A stretch of 64,000 bases of DNA, from assembly GCF_011759385.1 (NCBI RefSeq), contig NZ_JAARLY010000001.1, forward strand, positions 186,001 to 250,000. The letters run 5' to 3'. Position numbers and translations under genes: made by a program. How positions within the stretch are numbered: position 1 is the first letter of the stretch; each line of letters opens with the position of its first letter. Positions 1 through 9,678 of this stretch are shown piece after piece. Source of the stretch: Oleiagrimonas sp. C23AA. Lineage in GTDB: Bacteria; Pseudomonadota; Gammaproteobacteria; Xanthomonadales; Rhodanobacteraceae. The notes under the pieces are model-generated. The model saw only the letters and a list, made by a program, of their open reading frames with translations, ran no database searches and was not told the DNA's origin.

Positions 1-1
1 C

Positions 2-280
2 AGCCGGCTGCCTGAAGATGTGCGTTGCCGCGCCATGCTGTCGGCAGTGGTCGGGTTCTCCCGACTGACCGGAACGAAGGTCGTGGCCGAGGGTGTGGAA
101 ACCGAAGAGCAGGCCACCTGGGTGGCCTCCCTGGGCCTGCATCGTCTACAGGGATTCCTGGCACACGCGCCGATGCCAGTCGCCGACTTCATGCGCCTGC
201 TCAGCTTGGACCATGGCTCTCAACGGGGGCTATCCACACCGCGCTGGGAGCCGTCTTCCGGATCGGGTCACGCGGCCTAA
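2..280 (+). CDS. C-terminal fragment of an EAL-domain (c-di-GMP phosphodiesterase) protein
   Basis: The reading frame is open from the window edge, so only about the last 92 residues are visible. They match the end of an EAL domain: the conserved VVAEGVET block (its Glu helps bind metal and substrate) is followed by the LQGFLAHAPMP block, equivalent to the usual QG(Y/F) segment. EAL domains hydrolyse cyclic di-GMP to pGpG. After the domain there is a short Ser/Gly-rich tail to the TAA stop. The protein precedes the che operon by 73 nt on the same strand, so it may belong to the motility/signalling locus. Whether a GGDEF, PAS or response-regulator domain lies upstream cannot be seen. Confidence 0.85.
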   Translation, partial: SRLPEDVRCRAMLSAVVGFSRLTGTKVVAEGVETEEQATWVASLGLHRLQGFLAHAPMPVADFMRLLSLDHGSQRGLSTPRWEPSSGSGHAA

Positions 281-353
281 AGTTTGAGGCGGCCTCGCCG
301 ATATGAGGGCTGAACTGGGGGCAAACACGCCTCCGTAACCTGAGGAACTGGAG

Positions 354-860
354 ATGTCCGAGATCAACCACGGAACCGATCTGGGGTCGCAGCACCTGAC
401 CTTTTCCCTGGCTGGGGAAGAGTACGGCGTGGATATTCTTGCCGTGCGCGAGATCCGCGGCTGGTCGAAGGTGACGCGCATCCCGCAGACGCCTGCCTAT
501 GTACTGGGCGTGCTGAACCTGCGCGGCGCAATCGTCCCGGTGATGGACCTGCGCCTGCGTTTTGGCCTGGAGCGCGAGGAATACACCGACACCACCGTCA
601 CGATCGTGGTTGCCGTGGGCGAGCGCCTGTTCGGCATGGTGGTCGACGCCGTTTCCGATGTGCTGGACACCACCGCCGATGACATCAAGCCGGTGCCCGA
701 GATGGGCAAGGCGGTGGACACCAAGTATCTGAAGGGGCTGGCCACGCGCGACGAGCGCATGGTGATGTTGCTGGACGTGGAAAAAATGATGCGCCCCGAA
801 GATTTGGCGGCGGTGGAAGCAGCCCTGCCGGCTGCAGACAAGGTGGAAGTGGCCGCCTGA
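354..860 (+). CDS. cheW: Chemotaxis coupling protein CheW
   Basis: A 168-residue single CheW domain, the usual length for the family. CheW is the cytoplasmic adaptor linking methyl-accepting transducers to the CheA kinase in the signalling array. The family pattern is clear: [13 protein letters not shown] near the N-terminus, the VREIR and [21 protein letters not shown] core at about residues 35-65, and VDAVSDVL around residue 100. It opens the visible che operon (transducer, cheR, cheD, cheB follow) and ends 11 nt before the transducer ATG. The cheA/cheY partners are not in the window; they may lie upstream. Confidence 0.97.
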   Translation: MSEINHGTDLGSQHLTFSLAGEEYGVDILAVREIRGWSKVTRIPQTPAYVLGVLNLRGAIVPVMDLRLRFGLEREEYTDTTVTIVVAVGERLFGMVVDAVSDVLDTTADDIKPVPEMGKAVDTKYLKGLATRDERMVMLLDVEKMMRPEDLAAVEAALPAADKVEVAA

Positions 861-871
861 ACGGAGTGAGC

Positions 872-2644
872 ATGAAGATCAAGAAACCCAACCTTGCCCA
901 ACTGAAATGGCCGGCGCTGACGGTGCGCTCGCGTGTGTTGGGCGTGGTCGCGATGTTGTGCGTGATGCTGATCATCGGTGCCTGGATCGGCCTGAGCGGG
1001 ATGCAGCATGCCAATGACGCAACTCGTCGCCTTTATGAGCAGAGACTCGTTCCTATGTCGATGACCGGCGAAGTGGCGCGTGATTCGCTGCGTGACTTCA
1101 TTGCTTTGGATGAAGCTTCCGTTCATGTCAAGCAGCCATCCATCGTGCAGCAGAAACTCAGCCAGGTCGGCTCGCTACAGGCTGACAGCGACAAGTTGTT
1201 GGTCAAGCTCAAGGCGACGATTGTCGACGACAAGCTGACCAAGCAGTTCAATAACTTCAAGAGCGCCCGTGACGATGTCAACAGCTCCATGGCCGATGTC
1301 ATCAGTGCACTGAAGCAGGGTCAGGCCGGGGTACGGGAGTCTTTGTACTCAGATGTGCTTCCGAACCTGATGATCATGCAGAGCGAGCTGAAGAAGCTGA
1401 TCAGCATGCAGCTCAAGGACAGCGCCGATGCTTATGCCGCGGAGACCAAGCGCTTCGAAGTGGTACGCACCGTCACCGTGATTTCCCTGATCGTGGGCAT
1501 GATCATCGCGCTGCTGGTGGCGGTATTGCTGGTGCGCTCGATCGGCAAGGCACTGGACAAGGCTGTCGAGATGGCCAACGCCATTTCCGAGGGCAAGCTG
1601 GGCCACAAGATCGAATCCGGTCGCAAGGATGAGCTGGGCAAGCTGCTGGATGCCTTCCGCGTGATGGATGGCCGTCTTAGCCACATTGTCACCGAGGTGC
1701 GTCAGGGTGCCGAGGCGGTCAGTTCGGCGGCGCAGCAGATCTCACGCGGCAACGATGATCTCTCGCAGCGTACGCAGGAACAGGCCTCAAGCCTGGAGGA
1801 AACCGCTTCGTCGATGGAGGAGATGACCTCCACCGTCAAGCAGAATGCCGAAAATGCCAGCCATGCGAACCAGCTGGCTCGGGGCGCGCGTGAGCAGGCC
1901 GAGCGCGGTGGCGAGGTTGCGGCGCAGTCGATTGCGGCAATGGGTGAAATCCATGATGCCAGCAAGAAGATCGTCGACATCGTCGGCCTGATCGACGAAA
2001 TCGCCTTCCAGACCAATCTGCTGTCGCTGAATGCGGCGGTGGAAGCGGCGCGGGCCGGCGAGCAGGGTCGTGGCTTTGCCGTGGTCGCCTCGGAGGTGCG
2101 CAACCTGGCGCAGCGTAGCGCCGCCGCCGCCAAGGAAATCAAGGGCCTGATCAACGACAGCGTCGAGAAGGTCAAGGTCGGCAACGAACTGGCCGAGCAG
2201 TCCGGCAAGACGCTGGCCGAGATCGTCGACAGCGTGAAGAAGGTAACCGACATCGTCGCCGAGATCGCCGCCGCCAGCGCCGAGCAGTCTTCGGGCATCG
2301 ACCAGGTCAACAATGCCGTCATGCAGATGGACGACATGACCCAGCAGAACGCCGCCTTGGTCGAGGAGGCCGCGGCCGCAGCCCGCGCCATGCAGGAGCA
2401 GGCCGGCGAGTTGACGCGTCAGATGGTGTTCTTCCGCATGACTGGGGAAGCTCGCGCCGCCAGTGCCGATGTCGTCGAGCATGTGCGTGCCCAGGTACAG
2501 AATATGGAGCCGGTGACGCCGCCAGGTCCGTCGGTGCCGGCGACGCGCCCGGCTGATCGGCCCAGTCCGGCGCCGCAGCGTCAGCAGGCCTCGCGTCCAT
2601 CTGAAACCGCCACCGCCGATAGCGGAGTGTGGGAGGAGTTCTAA
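872..2644 (+). CDS. Methyl-accepting chemotaxis protein with C-terminal CheR tether
   Basis: A 590-residue transmembrane receptor. TM1 spans about residues 23-42, an all-helical 4HB-type ligand domain follows to about 198, TM2 is about 200-221, then HAMP, then a long coiled-coil signalling domain with the hairpin tip [20 protein letters not shown]. The protein ends in VWEEF after a Pro/Ala-rich linker, matching the xWxxF pentapeptide that docks CheR and CheB in Tar/Tsr-type receptors; cheR is the next gene. I chose the ATG because GGAG sits 5 nt upstream of it. A GTG six bases earlier in frame would overlap that ribosome site. The ligand cannot be told from sequence. Confidence 0.95.
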   Translation: MKIKKPNLAQLKWPALTVRSRVLGVVAMLCVMLIIGAWIGLSGMQHANDATRRLYEQRLVPMSMTGEVARDSLRDFIALDEASVHVKQPSIVQQKLSQVGSLQADSDKLLVKLKATIVDDKLTKQFNNFKSARDDVNSSMADVISALKQGQAGVRESLYSDVLPNLMIMQSELKKLISMQLKDSADAYAAETKRFEVVRTVTVISLIVGMIIALLVAVLLVRSIGKALDKAVEMANAISEGKLGHKIESGRKDELGKLLDAFRVMDGRLSHIVTEVRQGAEAVSSAAQQISRGNDDLSQRTQEQASSLEETASSMEEMTSTVKQNAENASHANQLARGAREQAERGGEVAAQSIAAMGEIHDASKKIVDIVGLIDEIAFQTNLLSLNAAVEAARAGEQGRGFAVVASEVRNLAQRSAAAAKEIKGLINDSVEKVKVGNELAEQSGKTLAEIVDSVKKVTDIVAEIAAASAEQSSGIDQVNNAVMQMDDMTQQNAALVEEAAAAARAMQEQAGELTRQMVFFRMTGEARAASADVVEHVRAQVQNMEPVTPPGPSVPATRPADRPSPAPQRQQASRPSETATADSGVWEEF

Positions 2645-2647
2645 GTC

Positions 2648-3508
2648 ATGAGCGCGGTTCGAGGTGACTTGTCCCAGTCGTCGGCTTCGGCCGCGCCAAT
2701 ACTGACCGATGCCGATTTCAAATTCATTCGTGAGTTTGTCTACGAATATTGCGGCATCGCTCTGTCCGAGCAGAAGCGCCAGCTGGTCCAGGGCCGGCTG
2801 GCGCGCCGCCTGCGCGAGCTTGGTCTTGCCGATTTCGCCGCTTACTGCAAGCTGCTACGCGAATCGCCCGCCAATGAGCTGGATGCGCTTTCCAGCGCCA
2901 TCAGCACCAATGTCACGGCCTTCTTCCGGGAGTCGCACCACTTCGATTTCCTGGCCGAGGAGTATCTGCCGCCATTGCTGAAGGCCAATCAGCGTATTCG
3001 GATCTGGTCGGCGGGCTGTTCTTCCGGCGAAGAGCCCTACACCATCGCCATGGTGCTGGCCGAGGCCATGGAAAAGCACAACAAGCACGCCGATGCGCTG
3101 ATTCTGGCGACAGACCTTTCGCCCAATGCGTTGTCGGCGGCGCGATCGGGGACCTATCGCCTGGATCGCATCGAGGGCATCAGCGAGGAACGCCGCCGGC
3201 GCTGGCTGTTGCGTGGTTCGGGGCAGAACGATGGCATGGTCAGCGTGCATCCTCGTTTGCGTGAGCTGGTACGCATCCAGCCGCTCAACTTGCTGCACGA
3301 GTGGCCGATGAAGGGGCCGTTCGACTGCATTTTCTGTCGCAACGTAGTGATCTATTTCGACAAGCCGACCAAGGAAAGACTGTTCTCGCGCTATGCAGGC
3401 ATGTTGCGCGATGGCGGCTATCTGTTCCTGGGTCACTCCGAATCCATGTTCGGTCTGAGCAACGACTTCAAGCTCGTCGGCCGCACCATTTACAGGAAGG
3501 GCTCATGA
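2648..3508 (+). CDS. cheR: Chemotaxis protein methyltransferase CheR
   Basis: A 286-residue protein of normal CheR length. It transfers methyl groups from S-adenosylmethionine to glutamates on chemoreceptors for sensory adaptation. The N-terminal helical domain (about residues 20-85) precedes a Rossmann methyltransferase domain with the SAM-binding motif SAGCSSGEEPYTIAM and the CheR-typical FCRNVVIYFD segment. The gene starts 3 nt after the transducer stop, and its TGA overlaps the cheD ATG (ATGA), which suggests translational coupling. The transducer just upstream carries the WEEF tether that CheR would bind. Confidence 0.97.
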   Translation: MSAVRGDLSQSSASAAPILTDADFKFIREFVYEYCGIALSEQKRQLVQGRLARRLRELGLADFAAYCKLLRESPANELDALSSAISTNVTAFFRESHHFDFLAEEYLPPLLKANQRIRIWSAGCSSGEEPYTIAMVLAEAMEKHNKHADALILATDLSPNALSAARSGTYRLDRIEGISEERRRRWLLRGSGQNDGMVSVHPRLRELVRIQPLNLLHEWPMKGPFDCIFCRNVVIYFDKPTKERLFSRYAGMLRDGGYLFLGHSESMFGLSNDFKLVGRTIYRKGS

Positions 3509-4185
3509 TGAGTGTGCTGCGAGCCAGCCATGGTGCCTCACCCCCGCTCCATACCGCCCCGACATATTCCGATGCCAAGGTGCTGCGTGGTTTTGAGCAT
3601 GTCCGCCGTTATTGGGAGCCCTCACTTGGCTGCATGGCGGTCAAGCTGCTGCCGGGCGAGTACTACGCCACGGTGCAGGAGGAAATGGTCTCCACCGTGC
3701 TCGGTTCCTGTGTGGCAGCCTGCGTGCGCGACCGCAACAACGGTATCGGTGGCATGAACCACTTTCTGTTGCCCGAGCCGCTGGGTGAGCGTGGCAGTTG
3801 GGGGTCCGATGCCACGTCACGCGCCGCGCGCTATGGCGTTGATGCCATGGAGCAGCTGATCAACGCGGTGCTCAAGGCCGGTGCCGATCGCAGCTCGCTG
3901 GAGGTAAAGATCTTCGGTGGCGGTCAGGTGCTGGCCCAGGTCACCGATGTCGGCAAGCGTAATGTCGAGTTCGTTCGTCGCTACCTGCAGACCGAGGGCC
4001 TGAAGGTGATTGGCGAGGACGTACTGGATATCTATCCCCGTCATGTGCGCTATTTCCCCTGGACCGGCAAGGCTCAGGTCAAGCGCCTGCGTCCGCAGCA
4101 GGATCAGTCCCTGGCCGATCGTGAGCGCAGCTACCTCAAGCGATTGGTGAACGAGCCGATAACCGGTGAAGTCGAGTTGTTCTAA
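3505..4185 (+). CDS. cheD: Chemoreceptor glutamine deamidase CheD
   Basis: A 226-residue CheD protein. CheD converts receptor glutamines to glutamates and can cooperate with the CheC/CheY or CheB arms of adaptation. The catalytic Cys is in STVLGSCVAAC and the catalytic His in GIGGMNHFLLP, both in their family context. The KIFGGGQVL and GxRNVEFVRRYL-like blocks are also present. The start was chosen at the ATG inside the cheR stop (ATGA), with AGGAAGG a few bases upstream; a second ATG follows immediately. About 40 residues precede the CheD core, so the N-terminus is somewhat long. The cheR-cheD-cheB order is common in proteobacteria. Confidence 0.95.
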   Translation: MMSVLRASHGASPPLHTAPTYSDAKVLRGFEHVRRYWEPSLGCMAVKLLPGEYYATVQEEMVSTVLGSCVAACVRDRNNGIGGMNHFLLPEPLGERGSWGSDATSRAARYGVDAMEQLINAVLKAGADRSSLEVKIFGGGQVLAQVTDVGKRNVEFVRRYLQTEGLKVIGEDVLDIYPRHVRYFPWTGKAQVKRLRPQQDQSLADRERSYLKRLVNEPITGEVELF

Positions 4186-4200
4186 AAGGGCATAAAGGAC

Positions 4201-5295
4201 ATGAGCAAAACGCGCGTCCTCATCGTCGATGATTCCGCCCTGGTGCGGAAGATGTTGACGGCCATGCTCGAAGCCGATCCCGGCATCGAGGTGGTGGGCA
4301 CAGCGGCCGATCCATATATCGCCCGCGACAAGATCAAAGAGCTGAACCCGGACGTGCTGACCCTGGACGTGGAAATGCCGCGCATGGATGGCCTCACGTT
4401 TCTGGAAAACCTGATGCGGCTGCGGCCGATGCCCGTGGTCATGGTGTCTTCGTTGACCGCTCGCGGCGCCGAGGTCACGCTACGCGCGCTGGAACTGGGC
4501 GCGGTCGATTTCGTAGCCAAACCCGGCAGCGATCTCACCGGTACGTTCGGCGATAGCTCGCAGGACATCTGTGCCAAGGTACGTGCGGCAGCGGGCATGC
4601 AGCCCAAGGGCCGCACCGAGGACGTCAAACGACTGCCGGACGTGGTGCCAAAGTACTCGGCCGACGCGGTGCTGCCGCGCGCGCAGCTGCAGACGCCCGG
4701 CTCCACCCGCATCATTGCCATCGGCGCCTCCACCGGCGGTACCGAGGCCATCCGCGTGGTGCTCGAGTCGATGCCGCCGGACGCGCCGGCCATTGTCATC
4801 ACCCAGCACATCCCGGCGCAGTTCAGCGGTCCATTCGCACAGCGCATGGACCAGTGCTCGGCGATGCGCGTGTTCGAGGCCCGTGATGGCCAGCCCATCC
4901 AGGCCGGCCACGCGTATATCGCGCCCGGTGATCAGCACCTTCTGGTGATGCGTGATGGCGCGCGTTTTGTTTGCCGGCTGCACGATGGCCCGCAGGTGAA
5001 CCGCCACAAGCCCAGCGTCGATGTGTTGTTCCGTTCCATGGCTGCCAGTGTGGGTGCGGCTGGCGTCGGTGCGCTGCTGACGGGCATGGGCGATGACGGC
5101 GCGCGTGGCCTGCTGGAAATGCGTGAATCGGGCGCGCCGACGCTGGTTCAGGACGAGGCCAGCTCGGTAGTCTGGGGTATGCCCGGTGCCGGCTGGAAGA
5201 TGGGGGCAGCGCAGGAAATGCTTCCCCTGGACAAGATTGCAGCACGCCTGTTGGACATGGCCGCCCATGTCACCAAGCGTGCTACGGGTACTTAG
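4201..5295 (+). CDS. cheB: Protein-glutamate methylesterase/response regulator CheB
   Basis: A 364-residue two-domain protein. Residues 1-120 form a receiver domain with the phospho-acceptor Asp in [12 protein letters not shown] and the acidic pair near VDDSALVR. Residues about 175-355 form the methylesterase domain with the catalytic triad visible as Ser (IGASTGG), His (ITQHIPAQF) and Asp (GMGDDGARG). It removes receptor methyl groups once phosphorylated by CheA. It follows cheD by 15 nt with AAGGAC before the ATG, in the same operon. Confidence 0.97.
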   Translation: MSKTRVLIVDDSALVRKMLTAMLEADPGIEVVGTAADPYIARDKIKELNPDVLTLDVEMPRMDGLTFLENLMRLRPMPVVMVSSLTARGAEVTLRALELGAVDFVAKPGSDLTGTFGDSSQDICAKVRAAAGMQPKGRTEDVKRLPDVVPKYSADAVLPRAQLQTPGSTRIIAIGASTGGTEAIRVVLESMPPDAPAIVITQHIPAQFSGPFAQRMDQCSAMRVFEARDGQPIQAGHAYIAPGDQHLLVMRDGARFVCRLHDGPQVNRHKPSVDVLFRSMAASVGAAGVGALLTGMGDDGARGLLEMRESGAPTLVQDEASSVVWGMPGAGWKMGAAQEMLPLDKIAARLLDMAAHVTKRATGT

Positions 5296-5303
5296 AGATA
5301 GTT

Positions 5304-6509
5304 ATGGAAACCATCATGCAAACATGGCGAAAGAGCGAACAGATCGCGGGCTTTGTCGGCAGTGCCCTGGCGCTGGTCGTCGTGCTGATCTGGGATAACG
5401 CCTGGGTGGCCCCGGTCGTGGTGGCCCTGCTGGCCGCGTTGTGGATCGTGCTGGCCCAGCGCCTGTTGCGCAGTCAGGTGGTGGAAGTGAGCGCGCCGGC
5501 GACCACGGCCGATGGCAACCTGGATCCGGCACGCAACGCGCTGGAGGAGATGCGTGGCGCCATCGTCGACGAGTTGGGCAGTTCCGCGCGCGAGTTGCAT
5601 CAGGCCCTTGATGTGCTGCGTGATGCCGTCGCCGAGCTGGGCACGGGTTTCGACGGTCTGTCTCGCAAGACCGGGACCCAGCAGACGCTGCTCAAGCAGA
5701 TCCTGGATTCGTCACGGACTGGCGACGGCATCTCGGTGCAGGACTTCACCGCCAAAACCGGTGATCTGCTGGAGCATTTCGTCAGCCTCATCGTGCATCT
5801 GTCGCGCGACAGCTTGCGCATCGTCTATCGCATCGACGAAATGTCGCGCGAGATGGATGCCGTGTTCGCGCTGCTCAAGAACGTCAACACCATTGCCGAA
5901 GAAACCAACCTGCTGGCGCTGAATGCGGCCATCGAGGCGGCGCGCGCGGGCGAGTCCGGTCGCGGTTTTGCGGTGGTTGCCGGTGAAATTCGCAACCTCG
6001 CCAGTCACTCCAACCAGTTCAACGAAAAGATTGGCACCCACGTCGAGCGCTCGCGCAAGGCGATGGAGCAGTTGCGTGATCTGGTTGGCGCCATGGCCGC
6101 GCAGGACATGAGCGTGGCGCTGGGCACCAAGGGTGACATCGACGCCATGATGAGCCATGTCAGCGAGTCTGATGCGCGCGTCAGCCGCGCGGCCGACGAG
6201 GTGGCGGTGATTGCGCAGGGTCTGGGCAAGGACGTGTCGACCACCGTGCGTTCGCTGCAGTTCGAGGACATTCTGCGTCAGCTGATCGAAACCACCCGTG
6301 CGCGTCTGGTCGAGTTGCAGGAAGTGACAGCCGACTGCAGCACCGATGTGGAGGCGATCATCCAGGCGCACAGTGTGGTCGACGAGGCGCGTGCCCGTGC
6401 CGACCAGATGCGCGACCGTCTGAACATGCAGCGCGAGCGCTCGCGCCTGCGTGACAAGGGCCCGGCCTTGCAGACCTCGATGAGCGCCGGCGAGATCGAT
6501 CTGTTCTGA
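5304..6509 (+). CDS. Short membrane chemotaxis transducer without a periplasmic sensor domain
   Basis: A 401-residue protein. Two adjacent hydrophobic segments at about residues 14-31 and 36-55 form a membrane hairpin with almost no periplasmic loop. The rest is cytoplasmic helix with an MCP hairpin tip ([28 protein letters not shown]) at about 195-225. No HAMP or ligand domain is evident. The C-terminal part contains an [10 protein letters not shown] segment, as seen in other sensorless MCP-like proteins. It likely senses membrane or internal state, or acts as an array component. It follows cheB by 8 nt, so it is part of the operon. No CheR tether is present at the C-terminus, which ends EIDLF. 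Confidence 0.9.
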   Translation: METIMQTWRKSEQIAGFVGSALALVVVLIWDNAWVAPVVVALLAALWIVLAQRLLRSQVVEVSAPATTADGNLDPARNALEEMRGAIVDELGSSARELHQALDVLRDAVAELGTGFDGLSRKTGTQQTLLKQILDSSRTGDGISVQDFTAKTGDLLEHFVSLIVHLSRDSLRIVYRIDEMSREMDAVFALLKNVNTIAEETNLLALNAAIEAARAGESGRGFAVVAGEIRNLASHSNQFNEKIGTHVERSRKAMEQLRDLVGAMAAQDMSVALGTKGDIDAMMSHVSESDARVSRAADEVAVIAQGLGKDVSTTVRSLQFEDILRQLIETTRARLVELQEVTADCSTDVEAIIQAHSVVDEARARADQMRDRLNMQRERSRLRDKGPALQTSMSAGEIDLF

Positions 6510-6559
6510 TCGGTCGCCGGCACGCCAAGGACCCTCACCGTTTTTCAGGAAGCCGTACC

Positions 6560-6862
6560 ATGAGCCTGACCGTAGAACACGACACCGAGCGCGATTGCCT
6601 GACCCTGCATCTGCAGGAGCGTTTCGATTTTTCCGTGCATCGCGCCTTTCACGATGCCTGCCTGGGGAGCAAGCAGGCGCGCAGCTACGTGATCGACCTG
6701 GAGGGTGTCACCGCCATGGACAGCGCGGCGCTGGGTATGCTGCTGCTGCTGCGCGAGAACGCCGGCGGTGACAACGCCGACATACGCATCGTCAACGCTG
6801 GCCCCGAGCTGCGCAACACCTTGCGCGTGGCCGGTTTCGAAAAGCTGTTCACGGTGCACTGA
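6560..6862 (+). CDS. STAS-domain protein (anti-sigma-factor-antagonist type)
   Basis: A 100-residue stand-alone STAS domain. The usual phosphorylatable Ser is in place (Ser55 in TAMDSAALGMLL), as in SpoIIAA/RsbV-type proteins controlled by a kinase and phosphatase. AGGAAG lies 7 nt before the ATG. It is the last gene of the che operon and sits just before a bidirectional terminator. Stand-alone STAS proteins in flagellar or che loci are often partners of HptB/HsbD-like switch systems, but no kinase or phosphatase partner is visible here, so the role is open. Confidence 0.9.
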   Translation: MSLTVEHDTERDCLTLHLQERFDFSVHRAFHDACLGSKQARSYVIDLEGVTAMDSAALGMLLLLRENAGGDNADIRIVNAGPELRNTLRVAGFEKLFTVH

Positions 6863-6906
6863 AGGGCATTTTCGCGCGCTACTCGGCGCGCGATGGATGG
6901 ACAAAG

Positions 6907-6942
6907 AAAAGCCACGCTACCGAAAGGGCGCGTGGCTTTTTT
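6907..6942. terminator. Bidirectional intrinsic terminator between the che operon and the RidA operon
   Basis: An 11-bp perfect stem (AAAAGCCACGC with GCGTGGCTTTT), 12-nt loop, followed by TTTTTT on the plus strand and by a T-rich run on the minus strand. It lies between the convergent ends of the STAS gene and the ridA-like gene. Confidence 0.9.
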
Positions 6943-6988
6943 GTGGCCGTTGCTTGTCGCCCGAAGGCAGCGCCCAGGCGGCGACCGC

Positions 6989-7401
6989 TCAGCCCTTCAG
7001 GGCGGCGATGCACTTGAATTCAATGGCGATCGGTGTGGGCAGGGCGCTGACGCCTACGGTGGTGCGGCAGGCGTCGATGCCCGCAAAAGCCTCCGCGTAG
7101 AGCCGGTTGAAAGTGGCGAAGTCGCCGGCCATGTCGGTCAGGAACACGGTGACGTCGACCAGTTGCTTCAGGCTGGCGCCGGATGCCTCCAGCACGGCAC
7201 GCACGTTGGCAAATACCTGCTGGCACTGGGCCTCAAAATCGTAACCGACCACGGCGCCGTGGTCATCGAGGATATTGCCCGGTACCTGGCCATCGCCCGG
7301 GCGCCGAGGGCCGACACCGGACAGAAACAGCAGGGAGCCGACCCGCCGTGCATGCGGATAGGCTCCCACGGGCGCCGGCGCGGAGCTGGCGCGGATGCCG
7401 C

Positions 7402-7405
<4 letters not shown>
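6989..7405 (-). CDS. RidA/YjgF-family deaminase, probably 2-aminomuconate deaminase type
   Basis: A 138-residue RidA-fold protein. RidA proteins hydrolyse reactive enamine/imine intermediates. A subgroup deaminates 2-aminomuconate in the distal kynurenine pathway. Family residues are visible: YPHARRVG and FLSGVGPR near the N-terminus, FNRLYAEAF in the middle, and an Arg in ACRTTVGV corresponding to the carboxylate-binding Arg of E. coli RidA. The GTG start overlaps the carbonic anhydrase stop (GTGA), indicating coupling. The neighbouring ALDH8A1-like dehydrogenase would make 2-aminomuconate, which supports the assignment. Specificity is inference; general RidA activity is the fallback. Confidence 0.8.
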
Positions 7406-8064
<659 letters not shown>

Positions 8065-8194
8065 GAGGCAGTGTCCTTCATCGGTTCGAGGCACGGGAAC
8101 GGCGGCCCGCGGAGCGATGGCGCCGTGCATCGAGCGTGAAGATTAGCGCATCGTGTGTGAAAGGCTTAAATACGCCGGCGCATGGTGCGCCGCT

Positions 8195-9637
8195 TCAGGT
8201 GGCCACGCAGACGTTGCGCGAGCGCGTGAAGAAGTTGAGTGCATCCAGCCCGCCTTCGCGGCCCATGCCCGAGAGCCGGTTGCCGCCGAACGGCACGCGC
8301 AGGTCGCGGCGCATCCAGGTGTTGATCCAGACCATGCCCACATCCAGTGCGGCGGCCATGCGGTGCGCGCGGTCGATGTCCTGGGTAAACACCGACGCAG
8401 CCAGGCCGTATTCGCTGTCGTTGGCCAGTGCCAGCGCGTGGGCTTCATCATCAAAGCCCTGCAGGGTGACCACCGGGCCAAAGATCTCCTCGTGCAGAGT
8501 GCGCGCTTGGGCAGGCAGGCCCTCGATGACGGTAGGGGCGACGAACAGGCCATTGGCGCAGCGATCCGTCAGGGTGATGGCGTGGCCACCGCAGAGCAAC
8601 TGTCCACCCTCGGCGCGTGCAAGGTCGATGGCGCCGGTGACCTTGTCCAAGTGTGCTCGCGAGACCAGCGCGCCCAGGTCGCTTTCGTCATGCATGGGGT
8701 CGCCCACACGCAGGGCCTTTACCGCCGACAGATAACGGTCGCGAAAGCGTGTGTAGATCCCCGACTGCACCAGCAGTCGCGAGCCGCACAGGCAGATCTC
8801 GCCCTGGTTGGCGAAGCCTGATTGCACCAGCGTCGGCAGATGGCGCTCGATATCCGCATCATCGAAGACCAGCACCGGATTCTTGCCGCCCAGTTCCAGC
8901 GATACCGGCTTCCAGCACCGGGCGCCAATCTCGGCCAGCTGACGGCCAACGCGGGACGAACCGGTAAATGACAACGCCCGCACGCCGGGATGTTCGGCCA
9001 GGGCTTGACCTGCCTTGGCGCCGCGGCCGTGCACGATGTTGAGTACGCCGCCGGGCAGCCCGGCCTCGGCCACCAGCTCACCCAGCATATGGGCGGTGAG
9101 CGGGGTGATCTCGGACGGCTTGGCGACCACTGCGTTGCCGCAAGCGAGCGCCGGCGCGATCTTCCAGGTCAGCAGATACAGCGGCAGGTTCCACGGGCTG
9201 ATGCAGCCGACCACGCCGTGGGGCTGGCGCAGCGTGTAGTTGAGCATGCCGGCATCCATGTGCGCCTGGCTGCCGTGTGCGGTCACCGCCGCGGCGAAGA
9301 AGCGCAGGTTGGCGATGGCGCGCGGAATGTCGACCCGTCGCGCCAGGCTCAACGGTTTGCCGGTGTCGCGCGACTCGGCCTCGGCAAACGCTTCCAGTCG
9401 ATCCTCGATGGCCTGCGCCAAGGCCTGCAGAGCGCTGGCGCGGGCGGCGATGGGCCGGGCGGCCCAGGCCGGTTGCGCCGCCTCGGCTGCGGCCACCGCC
9501 TGGGCGATGTCCTCGGCCTCGCTGTCGGGCACCTGAGCCAGAAGTGTGCCGGTAGCCGGCTCGATCACGTCCAGCCATGCAGGGTTGCGCGCTGCACGTG
9601 ACTGTCCGGCGATCAGGTTGGGGAGTGGCTGCGCCAT
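8195..9637 (-). CDS. Aldehyde dehydrogenase, 2-aminomuconic-semialdehyde dehydrogenase (ALDH8) type
   Basis: A 480-residue NAD-dependent ALDH. The SFTGSSRVG cofactor loop, catalytic Glu in SLELGGKNP and catalytic Cys in NQGEICLCGSR are all present. The FANQGEICLC context is that of ALDH8A1/aminomuconate- and hydroxymuconate-semialdehyde dehydrogenases rather than general ALDHs. The reaction would oxidise 2-aminomuconate semialdehyde to 2-aminomuconate. The ATG chosen (MAQPLPNLIAGQ) gives a normal family N-terminus; a 39-residue upstream extension lacks resemblance. The SDR upstream and RidA protein downstream on the same strand fit a kynurenine/2-aminophenol-type meta-cleavage route. Confidence 0.9.
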   Translation of the reverse strand: MAQPLPNLIAGQSRAARNPAWLDVIEPATGTLLAQVPDSEAEDIAQAVAAAEAAQPAWAARPIAARASALQALAQAIEDRLEAFAEAESRDTGKPLSLARRVDIPRAIANLRFFAAAVTAHGSQAHMDAGMLNYTLRQPHGVVGCISPWNLPLYLLTWKIAPALACGNAVVAKPSEITPLTAHMLGELVAEAGLPGGVLNIVHGRGAKAGQALAEHPGVRALSFTGSSRVGRQLAEIGARCWKPVSLELGGKNPVLVFDDADIERHLPTLVQSGFANQGEICLCGSRLLVQSGIYTRFRDRYLSAVKALRVGDPMHDESDLGALVSRAHLDKVTGAIDLARAEGGQLLCGGHAITLTDRCANGLFVAPTVIEGLPAQARTLHEEIFGPVVTLQGFDDEAHALALANDSEYGLAASVFTQDIDRAHRMAAALDVGMVWINTWMRRDLRVPFGGNRLSGMGREGGLDALNFFTRSRNVCVAT

Positions 9638-9678
9638 GGCCGCCAGCTTACTGCGCCGGTTACGGCCAGAACAGCGCC

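Noticed and set aside
8065-8130. N-terminal extension of the carbonic anhydrase to an upstream ATG
   Set aside because: The extra 22 residues do not resemble the family, and AAGGA sits 9 nt before the TTG start.
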